In this document: piece by piece, positions 1 through 8,715 of the stretch
Layout: every line of letters begins with the position of its first letter
Numbering within the stretch: position 1 is the stretch's first letter
Assembly: GCF_016653355.1 (NCBI RefSeq)
Contig: NZ_NHSK01000041.1
Coordinates: 1 to 37,554, forward strand
Reading direction: 5' to 3'
Length of the DNA: 37,554 nt
Source: Rhodoplanes elegans
Lineage (GTDB): Bacteria > Pseudomonadota > Alphaproteobacteria > Rhizobiales > Xanthobacteraceae
Program-made: the position numbers and the translations under genes
The notes under the pieces: model-generated
Told to the model about the DNA's origin: nothing
Database searches by the model: none
What the model saw: the letters and a program-made list of their open reading frames with translations, nothing else

Positions 1-198
1 CCGTCGCGCTCGCCGGAGCTCAACCCGGTCGAGAACGTCTGGCAGTTCCTGCGCGGCAACTGGCTCTCCAACCGCGTCTTCGACACCTACGACGACATCG
101 TCGACGCCGCCTGCGACGCTTGGCGACACCTCGTCGCCCAGCCGGAGACTATCACCTCGATCGGAATGCGAGCTTGGGCTCACATCGGTCAATCATGA
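1..198 (+). CDS. IS630 family transposase, C-terminal end (5' partial)
   Basis: The open frame enters from the left edge and stops at 196-198 (TGA). It holds the last ~65 residues of an IS630-type DDE transposase, including the family's closing block SPELNPVENVW, whose Glu is the third catalytic acid, followed by a conserved tail (NRVFDTYDDIVDAACDAW). The gene is cut by the window edge, so nothing can be said about the rest of the protein. The element's right end seems to lie just past the stop, at about 214, next to a TA dinucleotide (215-216) as expected for IS630 insertion. It abuts an IS66 remnant. The N-terminus of a transposase of the same family starts at 37481 on the same strand. Confidence 0.88.
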   Translation, partial: PSRSPELNPVENVWQFLRGNWLSNRVFDTYDDIVDAACDAWRHLVAQPETITSIGMRAWAHIGQS

Positions 199-220
199 GG
201 GCCGTTAGTATGATTAGCCC

Positions 221-1371
221 TTGCCCGACGACGTCGAGACGCTGAAGCGTCTCTTGCTCGCGCGCGACGCGGAACTGGCCGGGGCTCGCGCCGAGGTGTC
301 GAGCGCGGAGGCGCTGGTCGCCCATCTGCGGCTCGCCATCGAGAAGATGCGGCGCGAGCTCTGCCGCGCGGCTTCGCCGGACCGAGCCTGCTCGCCATGA
401 TCGTGTTCGAGAAGTACGGGCAGCACCAGCCGCTGAACCGTCAGGCCGAGCGCTATGCACGGGAGGGTGTCGATCTGAGCCTGTCGACGCTCGCCGACCT
501 GGTCGGCGGCTGCGCCACGTTGCTGCGCCCGCTCTACGATCTGATCAGAACCCATGTGTTCGCCGGCGACCGCGTGCACGGCGACGACACGCCGGTGCCG
601 GTTCTGGCGGAGGGCAAGACCGACACCGGCCGGGCCTGGGTCTATGTGCGCGACGATCGCCCGTTCGGCGGGCATGATCCGCCGGCGGCCGTGTTCTTCT
701 ACTCGCGTGATCGCACAGGCGATCATCCCGAGCGCCACCTGCATGGATATGGCGGGATCCTCCAGGCCGACGCCTATGCGAGATTCAATCGGCTCTACGA
801 GGCGGGACGCAAGCCGACGCCGCTCGTGGAATCCGCGTGTTGGTCACACGCACGCCGCAAGTTCTTCGTGCTGGCCGACGTGACGACGAAGGCTCGGGCG
901 AAGCCATCTGCCGTCGCGCCATTGGCCCTCGACGCCGTGACGCGCATCGACGCGATCTTCGACGTCGAGCGCGAGATCAACGGTTCGCCGGCGACATGCT
1001 GAAGCGCTGGGCCGCCTTCACGCGGTTCCTCGACGACGGGCGAATCTGCCTGACGAACAACGCCGCGGAACGCGGCCGAGCGCCTCGCCCTGCGTCGTGA
1101 GCGAGTCGCTCCTCTCGTCGTCGACCTCGAGATCTGCGCCCTGCGTGGCATCGCGCTCGGCCGAAAGTCGTGGCTGTTCGCCGGCTCCGACCGCGGCGGC
1201 GAACGCGCCGCGCTGATGTACACCCTGATCCAGACCGCCCGCCTGAACGACGTCGATCCGCAAGCCTGGCTCACCGACGTCCTCTCACGCATCAACGATT
1301 ACGCCATCCGAGACTTGGCCGCGCTGCTGCCCTGGAACTGGACGCCGGCGCCCAACTCTCTCGCCGCCTGA
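221..1371 (+). pseudogene. IS66 family transposase (TnpC) remnant, deleted and internally rearranged
   Basis: Pieces of an IS66 TnpC lie in several frames. A coiled-coil-like N-terminus (221-~350, frame 2) runs into a junction where the family's middle N-terminal region is missing. The frame at 397-1002 then carries the typical core (KYGQHQPLNRQAERYAREGV, DDTPVPVL, ACWSHARRKFF). A frame-3 stretch (~996-1078) has KRWAAFTRFLDDGRICLTNN, and frame 1 resumes to 1371 with ALRGIALGRKSWLFAGSD and a normal tail. The order of two segments around 985-1130 seems exchanged relative to intact relatives (see findings). At least two frame breaks and an internal deletion make it non-functional. The IS630 element to its left probably removed its 5' end. 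Confidence 0.85.
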
Positions 1372-1427
1372 CCCTCCGTCCCGGACAGCGCATGCAGAAA
1401 TCCCGCGGCCCCCGCCGGATGGGTACT

Positions 1428-1487
1428 CCGCGACCACCGCCGACGCCGCTGCACCGACGTGATCACCTCGACCTGCGTCTTCGTCAT
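1428..1487 (-). pseudogene. IS66 accessory TnpA, N-terminal stub
   Basis: On the minus strand an ATG at 1487 opens a frame whose first ~20 residues (MTKTQVEVITSVQRRRRWSR) match the usual start of the small IS66 TnpA/OrfA helix-turn-helix protein. The similarity stops at about 1428, where the frame runs into unrelated sequence. It is a 5' fragment facing opposite to the TnpC remnant beside it, so the two pieces do not form one collinear element; they may come from two IS66 copies or from an inversion. A long inverted repeat (1483-1516) overlaps the start codon region. Confidence 0.6.
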
Positions 1488-1516
1488 AGGACTACTCCTA
1501 GTGATAGTCCTATGAC
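1483..1516. repeat. 12-bp perfect inverted repeat, 10-nt spacer
   Basis: GTCATAGGACTA (1483-1494) is exactly mirrored by TAGTCCTATGAC (1505-1516) around CTCCTAGTGA. It lies over the start of the IS66 TnpA stub (ATG at 1487 on the minus strand). There is no T-run, so it does not look like a rho-independent terminator. An operator or a leader hairpin affecting translation of the IS66 tnpA gene are possibilities, but neither is shown. Confidence 0.6.
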
Positions 1517-1560
1517 TTCCGTCCCGGATCATAATCAGCCCCTCGCCCACAAGGCGGCCG

Positions 1561-1720
1561 CTATCGGATGGATACGAAGCGTTCGGCGATCAGGCGCTTC
1601 AGATCGACCTTGCGCCAGCACACCATGCCATGCACGGCCCGGTCCGGGCCGGTCTCGACGATCTGCGCCAGCTCCGCGAGCTGGGCGGCGGTCAAGGCGG
1701 CCTCAGCCGGAGGGATACGA
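1561..1720 (-). pseudogene. IS630 family transposase fragment (internal part)
   Basis: The minus strand from ~1715 to a stop at 1561-1563 encodes a run resembling the linker and start of the catalytic part of IS630 transposases: LTAAQLAEL, then VETGPDRAVHGMVCWRKVDL and LIAERF. The frame is closed upstream by a TGA near 1730 and downstream by the stop at 1561, so this is only about 50 residues of a ~350-residue protein. It differs clearly from the IS630 copies at the two edges of the window. Stretches with weak resemblance continue upstream to about 1910 in other frames. Confidence 0.55.
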
Positions 1721-2050
1721 CCTCGTCACCCGAGAGACCCTCGAACCGGACCTTGACCTGGCCGTCGCCTGCCGATCGCCACCGGCACGTCGGCCGGCGC
1801 GCTGCCGGCCGCTGCCCGTTGAGGCGGTCGGCCACCACGCGCCCGGCGTCCTCGACGTGGACGTCGGTCTCCATGAATATCTTGGAGCTCCGCCGCCGCC
1901 CCGCGCACATGGCCGCCGGAATAACACCCCAGCCGGCGTCAGGATCATCAGCGCGCGCTACAACGGCAAATCCGCGAGTTTAATCCATCGCCTTGGCGAC
2001 GTCGGAGTGGCGCGACAGGCGTAAGGGCTTTCCGAGGCGATTTCACGGTT
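1721..2050. other. Gene-free stretch, probable IS debris
   Basis: I find no gene I can support here. A 72-codon minus-strand frame (1692-1910) reads partly like protein (residues KIFMETDVHVEDAGRVVADR) but matches nothing I recognise; it may be a further decayed part of the IS630 remnant. The plus strand has only short GC-driven frames. Confidence 0.4.
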
Positions 2051-3205
2051 CTAGACAGTATGAAGTTGTGGCGCTGAGGATGTGGGCTCGACGATCGCGA
2101 GGTCTGCGCCCCGGATACGGTTTCGCAGAGCGACCATTGGACGTTCGATGGCGATCTTCATCGTCCAAGCGAGAATTAATGACCCGATTACTGCGGTGAT
2201 TTGAGACGCTACGCCGAGTCCCTCCAGCGACAGCACCAAGACGATGACCGCATAGTGATTGAGATAGAGCGGGTAGGCGAGGTCTCCGAACCATTTATCC
2301 CGGCGCACGGCAGCAGAGGATAGTCGAACGCGCGATAGAGGAAAGATTGCGAGTCCGCATCCTACCAAAAGCAACACGGCGGTCCAGACAGGGGGCGATG
2401 CGAGACCTTCCAACCACGCTGCGCTGAGATTCACCCGACCCTGCGTATACCGGATAAAGTGCAGCACAGCTGCAAAGAGGGCTACCGCTGCGACGAGTTT
2501 CGCGACCCAGTCATCTCGCGTGACCGCAGCATAAGCACACACGCCGAATGCGAAGTACGGGATGTAAGCAAAGGACGAGTGGAGTGGACGCAGATACTCG
2601 CTGATGGCGTGAACAGAAAGCGCGCCAACCACGCAAGCGATGCAGTAGGTGCGGGCGGAAAGGAATTTGCCGCCGACACTGAACCCGATCATGCACGCGG
2701 CTACGGCACCATAGAAGACGAATTCGACGAAGATCGCCCAAGCAAAACGAACGAAGTAGTACCACTCCCGATCCGGTAGAATATTGTTGAAATTGAACAC
2801 CGGCACGATGGCTGTGAGCTGCACGAGTGCATTCTGCCAAGACAGCATCGCATCGACCGGCGGCGCCGCGTAGTCTTGCAGCTGCAAAGTCCCAAGTCGC
2901 CACATGGACGCGTGAACGCAGATGGAAACAAGCACAGCTCCCCAGTACGGGGGGATGAGCCTTAGCGCCCTGTTGGCGAGAAAGGCCCCCGGCCGCCCCA
3001 AATAAAACGCATCGATGGCTTCAGCGATGATGAAGCCTGACAAAATAAAGAACGCCATTACGGCGACGTTGCCGAGACCGACGTTGTGGACGAATGAACC
3101 CGGTGCGCTGAACGTCCACGTGTGGCTGACCAACACCATGAACGCTAGCGCAAATCGATATGTGCCCAGAGCTCGATAAAGAGCCGGCCCCTGTACATGC
3201 GCCAC
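2051..3205 (-). CDS. Acyltransferase family 3 (OafA/YrhL-like) membrane protein
   Basis: About 384 residues, the usual length for membrane acyltransferases of the OafA/YrhL family, which O-acylate surface sugars. The N-terminus has the family's RFALAFMVLVSHTW block with the conserved His on the first membrane segment, followed by a hydrophobic NVAVMAFFILSGFIIAEA segment and ANRALRLIPPYW, then about eight more hydrophobic segments and a basic cytoplasmic tail. I prefer the GTG at 3205 because GGGAGG sits 7 nt upstream; an ATG at 3220 in the same frame has no good ribosome site. It stands alone between IS remnants and, by eye, is lower in GC than the sugar genes to its right. A role in decorating the locus's polysaccharide is plausible but only inferred. 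Confidence 0.85.
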   Translation of the reverse strand: MAHVQGPALYRALGTYRFALAFMVLVSHTWTFSAPGSFVHNVGLGNVAVMAFFILSGFIIAEAIDAFYLGRPGAFLANRALRLIPPYWGAVLVSICVHASMWRLGTLQLQDYAAPPVDAMLSWQNALVQLTAIVPVFNFNNILPDREWYYFVRFAWAIFVEFVFYGAVAACMIGFSVGGKFLSARTYCIACVVGALSVHAISEYLRPLHSSFAYIPYFAFGVCAYAAVTRDDWVAKLVAAVALFAAVLHFIRYTQGRVNLSAAWLEGLASPPVWTAVLLLVGCGLAIFPLSRVRLSSAAVRRDKWFGDLAYPLYLNHYAVIVLVLSLEGLGVASQITAVIGSLILAWTMKIAIERPMVALRNRIRGADLAIVEPTSSAPQLHTV

Positions 3206-3464
3206 TTCCCAGCCTCCCATCTACGCGGCGGGTACAGAAACAGCCTGGGGCGGCCCAGGTCAACCGGAATAGCCGCCTGCCCTATCCCTTTCCCTTTACA
3301 CGTAAATTCTTCACCCGCCGGCCGAGCGGCATTCGGCTCGGGCTGGCGGCCCGTCAGCGTGTTCGGGATGTTGATCGTCGGGGCAGCTGTGTTTGTCACA
3401 TAGGCGCCCTCGTTGCCTTCGAGGTAGGCGTACTCGACGGTGTCGACGGCCGACGTGTTCGGAT

Positions 3465-4122
3465 CGACGTGCGACTGATCTGGCCCGAAGCGTCTCGCGG
3501 TCGCCCACGGCAACGGCACATTCCGGATGTTCTGTCGGTCCCGGCCGAGGTGATGCTCGCCGATTTGCCTTGGCGGACCATCTTATGGCGCACCGGACCG
3601 AAAGGGCGCCTCATAGCGCGGTTCGCAGCGATCCGCGTGCGCATCGCTGACGGTCCTGCGCAGCGGATCAGGGACAAGGGCCAACAGCATCTGCCGGGCG
3701 AGGAAGCCTGGCTCGTCGGTGAACACCGCTCCTCCGGGGAGACGAAGTACTACCTCGCCAACCTGCCATCGACGCTGGGACTGCGCCAACTCGCCGCCAC
3801 CATCAAGGCTCGCTGGATCTGCGAGCAGGCCCATCAGCAGCTGAAAGAGGAGCTCGGGCTCGACCACTTCGAAGGACGGCCCTGGCACGGGCTGCACCGT
3901 GATGCCCTCATGACGATGATTGCCTACGCCTTCCTCCAGCATCGACGTCTGGCGGCCGAGCGGGAAAAAAGAATCGACGGGTCACCACCTCAACCGAGTC
4001 TCCCCGCCGTTCGACACGCCATCATCGCCCACATGCTGCAACCGGTTCGCCGGTGCCCTCACTGTAGAAGACGCATCGCCTTCTCGGTGCTGAATAAAAT
4101 AAAAGTGCCAAAGTAGTGCTAG
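3465..4122 (+). pseudogene. IS701 family transposase, C-terminal half, with frameshift
   Basis: From ~3465 the plus frame becomes an IS701-type transposase: RGRPRQRHIPD, then QQHLPGEEAWLVGEHR, KYYLANLP, and the catalytic-Glu region WICEQAHQQLKEELGLDHF with ALMTMIAYAFLQHRRL. The N-terminal half with the first two catalytic acids is missing, and the frame left of ~3465 is unrelated. At an A6 run (3965-3970) the reading frame leaves the family sequence: the zero frame runs on to a stop at 4114-4116, while the -1 frame continues with a family-like tail (KKNRRVTTSTE) to a stop at 4065-4067. The element's terminal sequence probably extends to ~4122, since 4106-4122 recurs at 14415-14431. Confidence 0.8.
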
Positions 4123-4248
4123 CACAATGCACACTATTGATAGGCTGCACCCAATCATTCCGGCTACCACCCGAAGCAACGCAAAGCGCCGACCGGACGT
4201 GACGCTTGCCAGAACTGAGCCCGAGGCAGTGTTTCGGGCCACCGCGTC

Positions 4249-5208
4249 TCAGTCGATGTGGCGCGCGCCGCCGGCGAGGAAGTCGGCGTACGCAGCAGCG
4301 AGGCCGTCGCGGAGAGAGATCTTCGAACGCCAGCCGAGGGCCGTTAGGCGGCTCACGTCGAGCAGCTTCTGGGGCGCACCATCCGGTCGCGAGGTATCGA
4401 ACCGGAGTTCGTTGGTGTAGCCGACGACGTCGGCGACGACGCGGGCGAACTCGCCGATGGTGACGTCCTGCCCGGTGCCGACATTGAGGAAGCCGATGTC
4501 GGAATAGTGCTTCATCAGAAACACGCAGGCGTCGGCGAGATCGTCGACAGCCAGGAATTCGCGTCGCGGGCTGCCCGTGCCCCACACGACCACCTGCGGC
4601 TCGTTCGCCAGCTTGGCTTCGTGGAAACGGCGAATCAACGCTGCTGGAACATGACTGTTCTGGCGATGATAGTTGTCGCCCGGGCCGTAAAGATTGGTTG
4701 GCATCACCGAGATGAAGTCGGCGCCGTACTGGCGGCGAAACGATTCACAAAGCTTTATGCCAGCGATCTTGGCGACCGCATAAGGCTCGTTCGTTGGTTC
4801 GAGCAGGCCGGTGAGCAGCATGTTCTCGCTCATTGGCTGCGGGGCGTGCTTTGGATAAATACATGAAGAGCCCAGATACAGAAGCTTATCGACGCGGTAG
4901 TCATAAGCGGATTGAATGACATTCGTGACTATTTGGAGATTCTCAAGAATGAATTGAGCGGGATAGGTTGCATTGGCATGGATTCCCCCTACCAGCCCTG
5001 CAGCAAGAAACACCGCATGAGGTCGTGTTTTGGCGATGAACTCCTCGACGGCGAGTTGTCGTCTCAAATCGAGTTGCTGACGGTCGGCGGTCACGATCTC
5101 GCAATCTTCACAAGCAAGACGGCGCACAATGGCGCTCCCCGCCAAGCCTCTGTGCCCAGCGACGAAGACCTTCTTACCGCGGAGATCGAACTGAACAGGC
5201 GAAGTCAT
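4249..5208 (-). CDS. fcl: GDP-L-fucose synthase (GDP-4-keto-6-deoxymannose epimerase/reductase)
   Basis: A 319-residue short-chain dehydrogenase of the WcaG/Fcl family, which converts GDP-4-keto-6-deoxy-D-mannose plus NADPH to GDP-L-fucose in the cytoplasm. Visible features are the nucleotide-binding GxxGxxG (G18/G21/G24 in AGHRGLAG), the SSCIYP motif with catalytic Ser and Cys (~114-116), the Tyr-x3-Lys pair (Y143/K147 in [11 protein letters not shown]), and the NSHV motif with the catalytic His (~186). Start ATG at 5208 has AGGG just upstream; longer in-frame extensions lack family sequence. No GDP-mannose 4,6-dehydratase (gmd) lies in the window, so the substrate must come from a gene elsewhere. 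The epimerase gene follows upstream on the same strand after 89 nt. Confidence 0.93.
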   Translation of the reverse strand: MTSPVQFDLRGKKVFVAGHRGLAGSAIVRRLACEDCEIVTADRQQLDLRRQLAVEEFIAKTRPHAVFLAAGLVGGIHANATYPAQFILENLQIVTNVIQSAYDYRVDKLLYLGSSCIYPKHAPQPMSENMLLTGLLEPTNEPYAVAKIAGIKLCESFRRQYGADFISVMPTNLYGPGDNYHRQNSHVPAALIRRFHEAKLANEPQVVVWGTGSPRREFLAVDDLADACVFLMKHYSDIGFLNVGTGQDVTIGEFARVVADVVGYTNELRFDTSRPDGAPQKLLDVSRLTALGWRSKISLRDGLAAAYADFLAGGARHID

Positions 5209-5297
5209 TGCGAGAACCCTGTAACTGACTCGTCTAGCGGCTGTCTCGGAACGCAGCGAAGTGGTACGAAAGCGAGAGGCTTTATCCAATCTCGCCA

Positions 5298-6305
5298 CTA
5301 CCGGTAGCGCGACAAGTACCATTCAACGAACGCGGAAACTCCAACTGATACTGGAGTGCCTGGTCGAAAGCTGGTCAAGACCTCCAGCAGGCGGTGGTCC
5401 GCGAAGGTCTCACGCACGTCCCCGGGCTGCATTGGCCGCATGAGCTTCTCAGCCTGGCGTCCCAAGGCGATTTCGATTGCTGTCACGAAGTCCATCAACC
5501 CTATTGGCTGACCTCCGGCGATGTTGACGACCCGCCACGGTGCTACAGGAGAAAGCGTATCGGCCGCGCCAGGAACCTGCACCGGCTTTCCTTGAACTGG
5601 CGGCTGGTCGATCAGGCGGACCACAGCTTCGATTAAGTCGTCGATATAGGTGAAGTCTCGCCGCATATTGCCCATGCCGTAGATTTCGATTGGCCGGCTA
5701 TGCTGGATTGCGTTGACGAACTTGAACAGCGCCATATCGGGGCGCCCCCAGGGGCCATAAACAGTAAAAAAACGGAAGCAAGTTGTCGGCACGCTCCACA
5801 AATGCGCATAGGAGTGCGCCAGCTCCTCCATTGCCTTCTTTGTTGCGGCGTAGATGGTGATGGGGAAGTCAGCGCGTTCGACTTCCTGGAACGGCATCGT
5901 CTCATTGCCACCGTAGACGGAGCTGGTAGAGGCAAGCAGAAGGTGCTGCGGGGCGAACTCCCGGGCAACCTCAAGCAGGTTGAACGAACCGATGAGATTC
6001 GAATCGATATAGGCGCGCGGATGCTCAAGTGAATAGCGCACTCCAGCCTGGGCGGCTAGATGAATGATGATGTCCGGCGGCGCGAGGGCGGCAGCGGCCC
6101 GCAACGCCCCGAGTTCCTCCAGCGGCGCGACGATGGCCCGGAACCCCGCATACCCGGTCAGTATCGCGTGCCGATCCTCCTTTAGGCGGCGGTCATAGTA
6201 GTCGGTCATCGCATCGTAACCGACGATGGTATGGCCCTGGGAGAGCAGCCGCCTCGCCAGATGGAAGCCGATGAATCCTGCTGTACCGGTGATCAAGAAA
6301 TGCAT
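5298..6305 (-). CDS. NAD-dependent epimerase, probable UDP-glucuronate 4-epimerase
   Basis: A 335-residue extended short-chain dehydrogenase. It has the NAD-binding GTAGFIG (G7, G10, G13), an [11 protein letters not shown] stretch around residue 82-92, the STSSVYG motif (~126-132), and Y152/K156 (YAATK). The opening with [15 protein letters not shown] is characteristic of UDP-glucuronate 4-epimerases (LpsL/Cap1J type), which interconvert UDP-GlcA and UDP-GalA. The adjacent UDP-glucose dehydrogenase on the same strand, 49 nt away, would supply UDP-GlcA, which supports this choice. UDP-glucose 4-epimerase is the alternative. ATG at 6305 with AGGAT upstream fits the family start exactly. Confidence 0.88.
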   Translation of the reverse strand: MHFLITGTAGFIGFHLARRLLSQGHTIVGYDAMTDYYDRRLKEDRHAILTGYAGFRAIVAPLEELGALRAAAALAPPDIIIHLAAQAGVRYSLEHPRAYIDSNLIGSFNLLEVAREFAPQHLLLASTSSVYGGNETMPFQEVERADFPITIYAATKKAMEELAHSYAHLWSVPTTCFRFFTVYGPWGRPDMALFKFVNAIQHSRPIEIYGMGNMRRDFTYIDDLIEAVVRLIDQPPVQGKPVQVPGAADTLSPVAPWRVVNIAGGQPIGLMDFVTAIEIALGRQAEKLMRPMQPGDVRETFADHRLLEVLTSFRPGTPVSVGVSAFVEWYLSRYR

Positions 6306-6354
6306 GTGGGTATCCTCCGCACTTCAGCGCTCTTAGCCGAAACATGGCATGTCG

Positions 6355-7686
6355 TCACGATCCGCCCCACAATGGCGGATTTGCCCTACCCACACTGGAA
6401 TAGCTGAATCCGGCCGCCGCCATCTCGTCCGCACGGTAGACGTTGCGCAGGTCGACCATCACGGGCTGGCGCATCGCGCTCTTGAGCCGCTCCAGGTCGA
6501 GGGCGCGGAACTGCTCCCACTCGGTGACGATGACGACCGCGTCGGCGCCCTGCGCGCACTCGTAGGCGTTGGCACAGAAGGTGACGAGGCCGTCGAGGTC
6601 GCGCTTCGCCTGCTCCATGCCGGCCGGGTCGTAGGCCCGCACCTTGGCGCCCATGTCGTTGAACGCCGTCACCAGCGGGATCGACGGCGCGTCGCGCATG
6701 TCGTCGGTGTTCGGCTTGAAGGTGAGGCCGAGCACCGCGATCGTCTTGTCGCGCACCGACCCGCCGAGCGCCGCCGCGACCTTGCGGGCCATGGCCCGCT
6801 TCCTCTGGTCGTTGACGGCCGCGACCGTCTCGACGATGCGCAGCGGCGTGCCGTTGTCCTGCGCGGTCTTGATCAGCGCCAGCGTGTCCTTGGGGAAGCA
6901 CGAGCCGCCGTAGCCGGGACCGGCGTGCAGGAACTTCGACCCGATGCGGTTGTCGAGGCCGATGCCGCGCGCCACCTCCTGCACGTCGCCGCCGACCTGC
7001 TCGCACAGATCCGCCAGCTCGTTGATGAAGGTGATCTTGGTGGCCAGGAATGCGTTCGCGGCGTACTTGATCAGCTCGGCGGTGCCGCGCGCCGTGAACA
7101 TCAGCGGCGCCTGGTTGAGATAGAGCGGCCGGTAGAGCTCGGTCATCACCTTGCGGGCGCGCTCGTCCGTGGTGCCGACGACGATGCGGTCGGGATGCTT
7201 GAAGTCGCGGATCGCCGCGCCCTCGCGCAGGAACTCGGGATTGGAGACCACGGCGAACTCGGCGTCCGGCCGCGTCTCGCGGATGATCCGCTCGACCTCG
7301 TCGCCGGTGCCGACCGGCACGGTCGACTTGGTGACCACCACGGTGAACCCGTCGAGCGCCGCCGCGATCTCGCGGGCGCAGGCATAGACATAGGAGAGGT
7401 CGGCATGGCCGTCGCCGCGCCGCGACGGGGTGCCGACCGCGATGAACACGGCGTCGGCCGCCGCCACCGGCCCGGCGAGCGCCGTGGTGAAGTCGAGCCG
7501 CTTCTCGCGCACGTTCGAGGCGACCAGGGCGTCGAGGCCCGGCTCGTAGATCGGGATCTCGCCCGCCTGCAGGGCCGCGATCTTGCCCGCGTCCTTGTCG
7601 ACGCAGGTCACCTCGTGGCCGAAGTCGGCAAAGCAGGCCCCGGACACGAGCCCCACATAGCCGGTGCCGATCATCGCAACTCGCAT
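6355..7686 (-). CDS. ugd: UDP-glucose 6-dehydrogenase
   Basis: 443 residues; oxidises UDP-glucose to UDP-glucuronate with two NAD+. The Rossmann motif GTGYVG is at 7-12, STVPVGT at ~121, NPEFLREG at ~149, and the catalytic Cys263 in GYGGSCFPKD, followed by the C-terminal UDP-sugar dehydrogenase domain with GLTFKPNTDDMRDAP. Start at ATG 7686 with GGAGAGG 8 nt upstream. With the next two genes it forms a small minus-strand cassette giving UDP-GlcA, UDP-GalA and GDP-fucose. Its third-position GC is visibly higher than in the two genes downstream, so the cassette may have been assembled from different sources. Confidence 0.96.
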   Translation of the reverse strand: MRVAMIGTGYVGLVSGACFADFGHEVTCVDKDAGKIAALQAGEIPIYEPGLDALVASNVREKRLDFTTALAGPVAAADAVFIAVGTPSRRGDGHADLSYVYACAREIAAALDGFTVVVTKSTVPVGTGDEVERIIRETRPDAEFAVVSNPEFLREGAAIRDFKHPDRIVVGTTDERARKVMTELYRPLYLNQAPLMFTARGTAELIKYAANAFLATKITFINELADLCEQVGGDVQEVARGIGLDNRIGSKFLHAGPGYGGSCFPKDTLALIKTAQDNGTPLRIVETVAAVNDQRKRAMARKVAAALGGSVRDKTIAVLGLTFKPNTDDMRDAPSIPLVTAFNDMGAKVRAYDPAGMEQAKRDLDGLVTFCANAYECAQGADAVVIVTEWEQFRALDLERLKSAMRQPVMVDLRNVYRADEMAAAGFSYSSVGRANPPLWGGS

Positions 7687-7805
7687 CGACAGCCTCTCCA
7701 ATGTCACTTTCGATACGGTGCCGACATAACACGAAACCGTGATGATGTTCGTCCGTCGAACAGAAGAGCGCGACGCCAAGCTCGATTCGTGCGGAGTGGT
7801 CGCGG

Positions 7806-8576
7806 CTACCGTCTTCGTTTATGTTTTGTTCCCGAGACCCGGCGCCGTTTTGACCGCCCGATCCGGCGCCGCGCCCGGGCCTGCTCCGTGCTCGACACGG
7901 ACGGTCCGTCGCCTTCGTCCGTCGTCGGCGGATAGATGCGCTCCCGCCACGGCCCGAGCTGGGCCGCGTCACGATAGTCGTAGACGCGCAGGTGCGGCGT
8001 GCGGCCCTGAACCAGCCGCAGGATTTCGGCGACGTCGAGCACCGTCCACCGACGCGCCAGGCATACGACGGCGTCGTGCTCTGCGGCGAGGTCCCGCTTC
8101 ATCTGGCGCGTGCGTTCGGGCCGCGGGGCGAGGCGGATCCCGATGTCGACCACGGTCACCTCCTCCTCGGCCCAGCACCAGCTCCCGATCACATGGGCCT
8201 CGACGATGCGATGCATGAAGCCGGGGCGGCCGTTCACGTCCGCGATTCGCGCCGTGACCTTGGCGATGATCGCCGCGGCCTGCCGGCGCGGGATCGGCTG
8301 CAGCCGGCGCTCCCCCGTCAGACGCCGACCGAGCGGCGTCAGCGCAAGGCCCGGGAGGCGCCCCTTGTCGGCGCGCCACCCGGCGACGCCCGCGACATAC
8401 CCCTGGGCCAGGAGGGCGTCCGCAAGATCGAAGCCGGCCCGCGGGGGAATGCGAAGCCGCAAGGTGAAGTCGATCGGGTGCCAGATCTGATCGCCGATCC
8501 GGCGCAGGAGGGACCGGATCTCGTCACTGGAGAAGCCACACAGGGGGGCCGGCGCGTCGTTGATGTCGTCCGACAT
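7806..8576 (-). CDS. Winged-helix/nucleotidyltransferase-like protein B (catalytic Asp pair incomplete)
   Basis: 256 residues. The N-terminal third (18-90) reads as a winged-helix unit (SDEIRSLLRRIGDQIW ... LTPLGRRLTGERRLQPIPR). The middle resembles a minimal nucleotidyltransferase: AHVIGSWCWAEEEVTVVDIG has the Gly-Ser at 131-132, but where the paralogue at 8716-9552 has Asp-Val-Asp this one has Val-Val-Asp (142-144), so the first metal ligand is gone. A conserved RIYPP motif (~222) and a very basic tail (RSKRRR, KHKRRR) end it. Third gene of a minus-strand group after the exonuclease and paralogue A, 139 nt from A. I cannot name a function: DNA or RNA binding with a regulatory or pseudo-enzyme role is inference. 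Confidence 0.75.
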   Translation of the reverse strand: MSDDINDAPAPLCGFSSDEIRSLLRRIGDQIWHPIDFTLRLRIPPRAGFDLADALLAQGYVAGVAGWRADKGRLPGLALTPLGRRLTGERRLQPIPRRQAAAIIAKVTARIADVNGRPGFMHRIVEAHVIGSWCWAEEEVTVVDIGIRLAPRPERTRQMKRDLAAEHDAVVCLARRWTVLDVAEILRLVQGRTPHLRVYDYRDAAQLGPWRERIYPPTTDEGDGPSVSSTEQARARRRIGRSKRRRVSGTKHKRRR

Positions 8577-8715
8577 AAGGCGTTCCGTGGTCCGTTCGGT
8601 TGTCCCGCTCGTCTCACCGGCTCTATCGGCATCGGGACGAAGCATTCGATCCGCGAACCCGCAGGGCGCCCCTCCTCGCCCCGCGGCACGGGTCGTGTGT
8701 GGCTCGATCGTGCCC

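Noticed and set aside
6343-6353. ACATGGCATGT palindrome between ugd and the epimerase gene
   Set aside because: It is an 11-bp palindrome in a 49-nt gap with no further symmetry or adjacent regulator; too little to call a site.
6349-7972. Long open frames of about 528 codons on both strands over ugd
   Set aside because: They are shadow frames caused by the high third-position GC of ugd; their residues are rich in Arg, Ala and Gly and match no family, while the ugd frame is complete and has all motifs.
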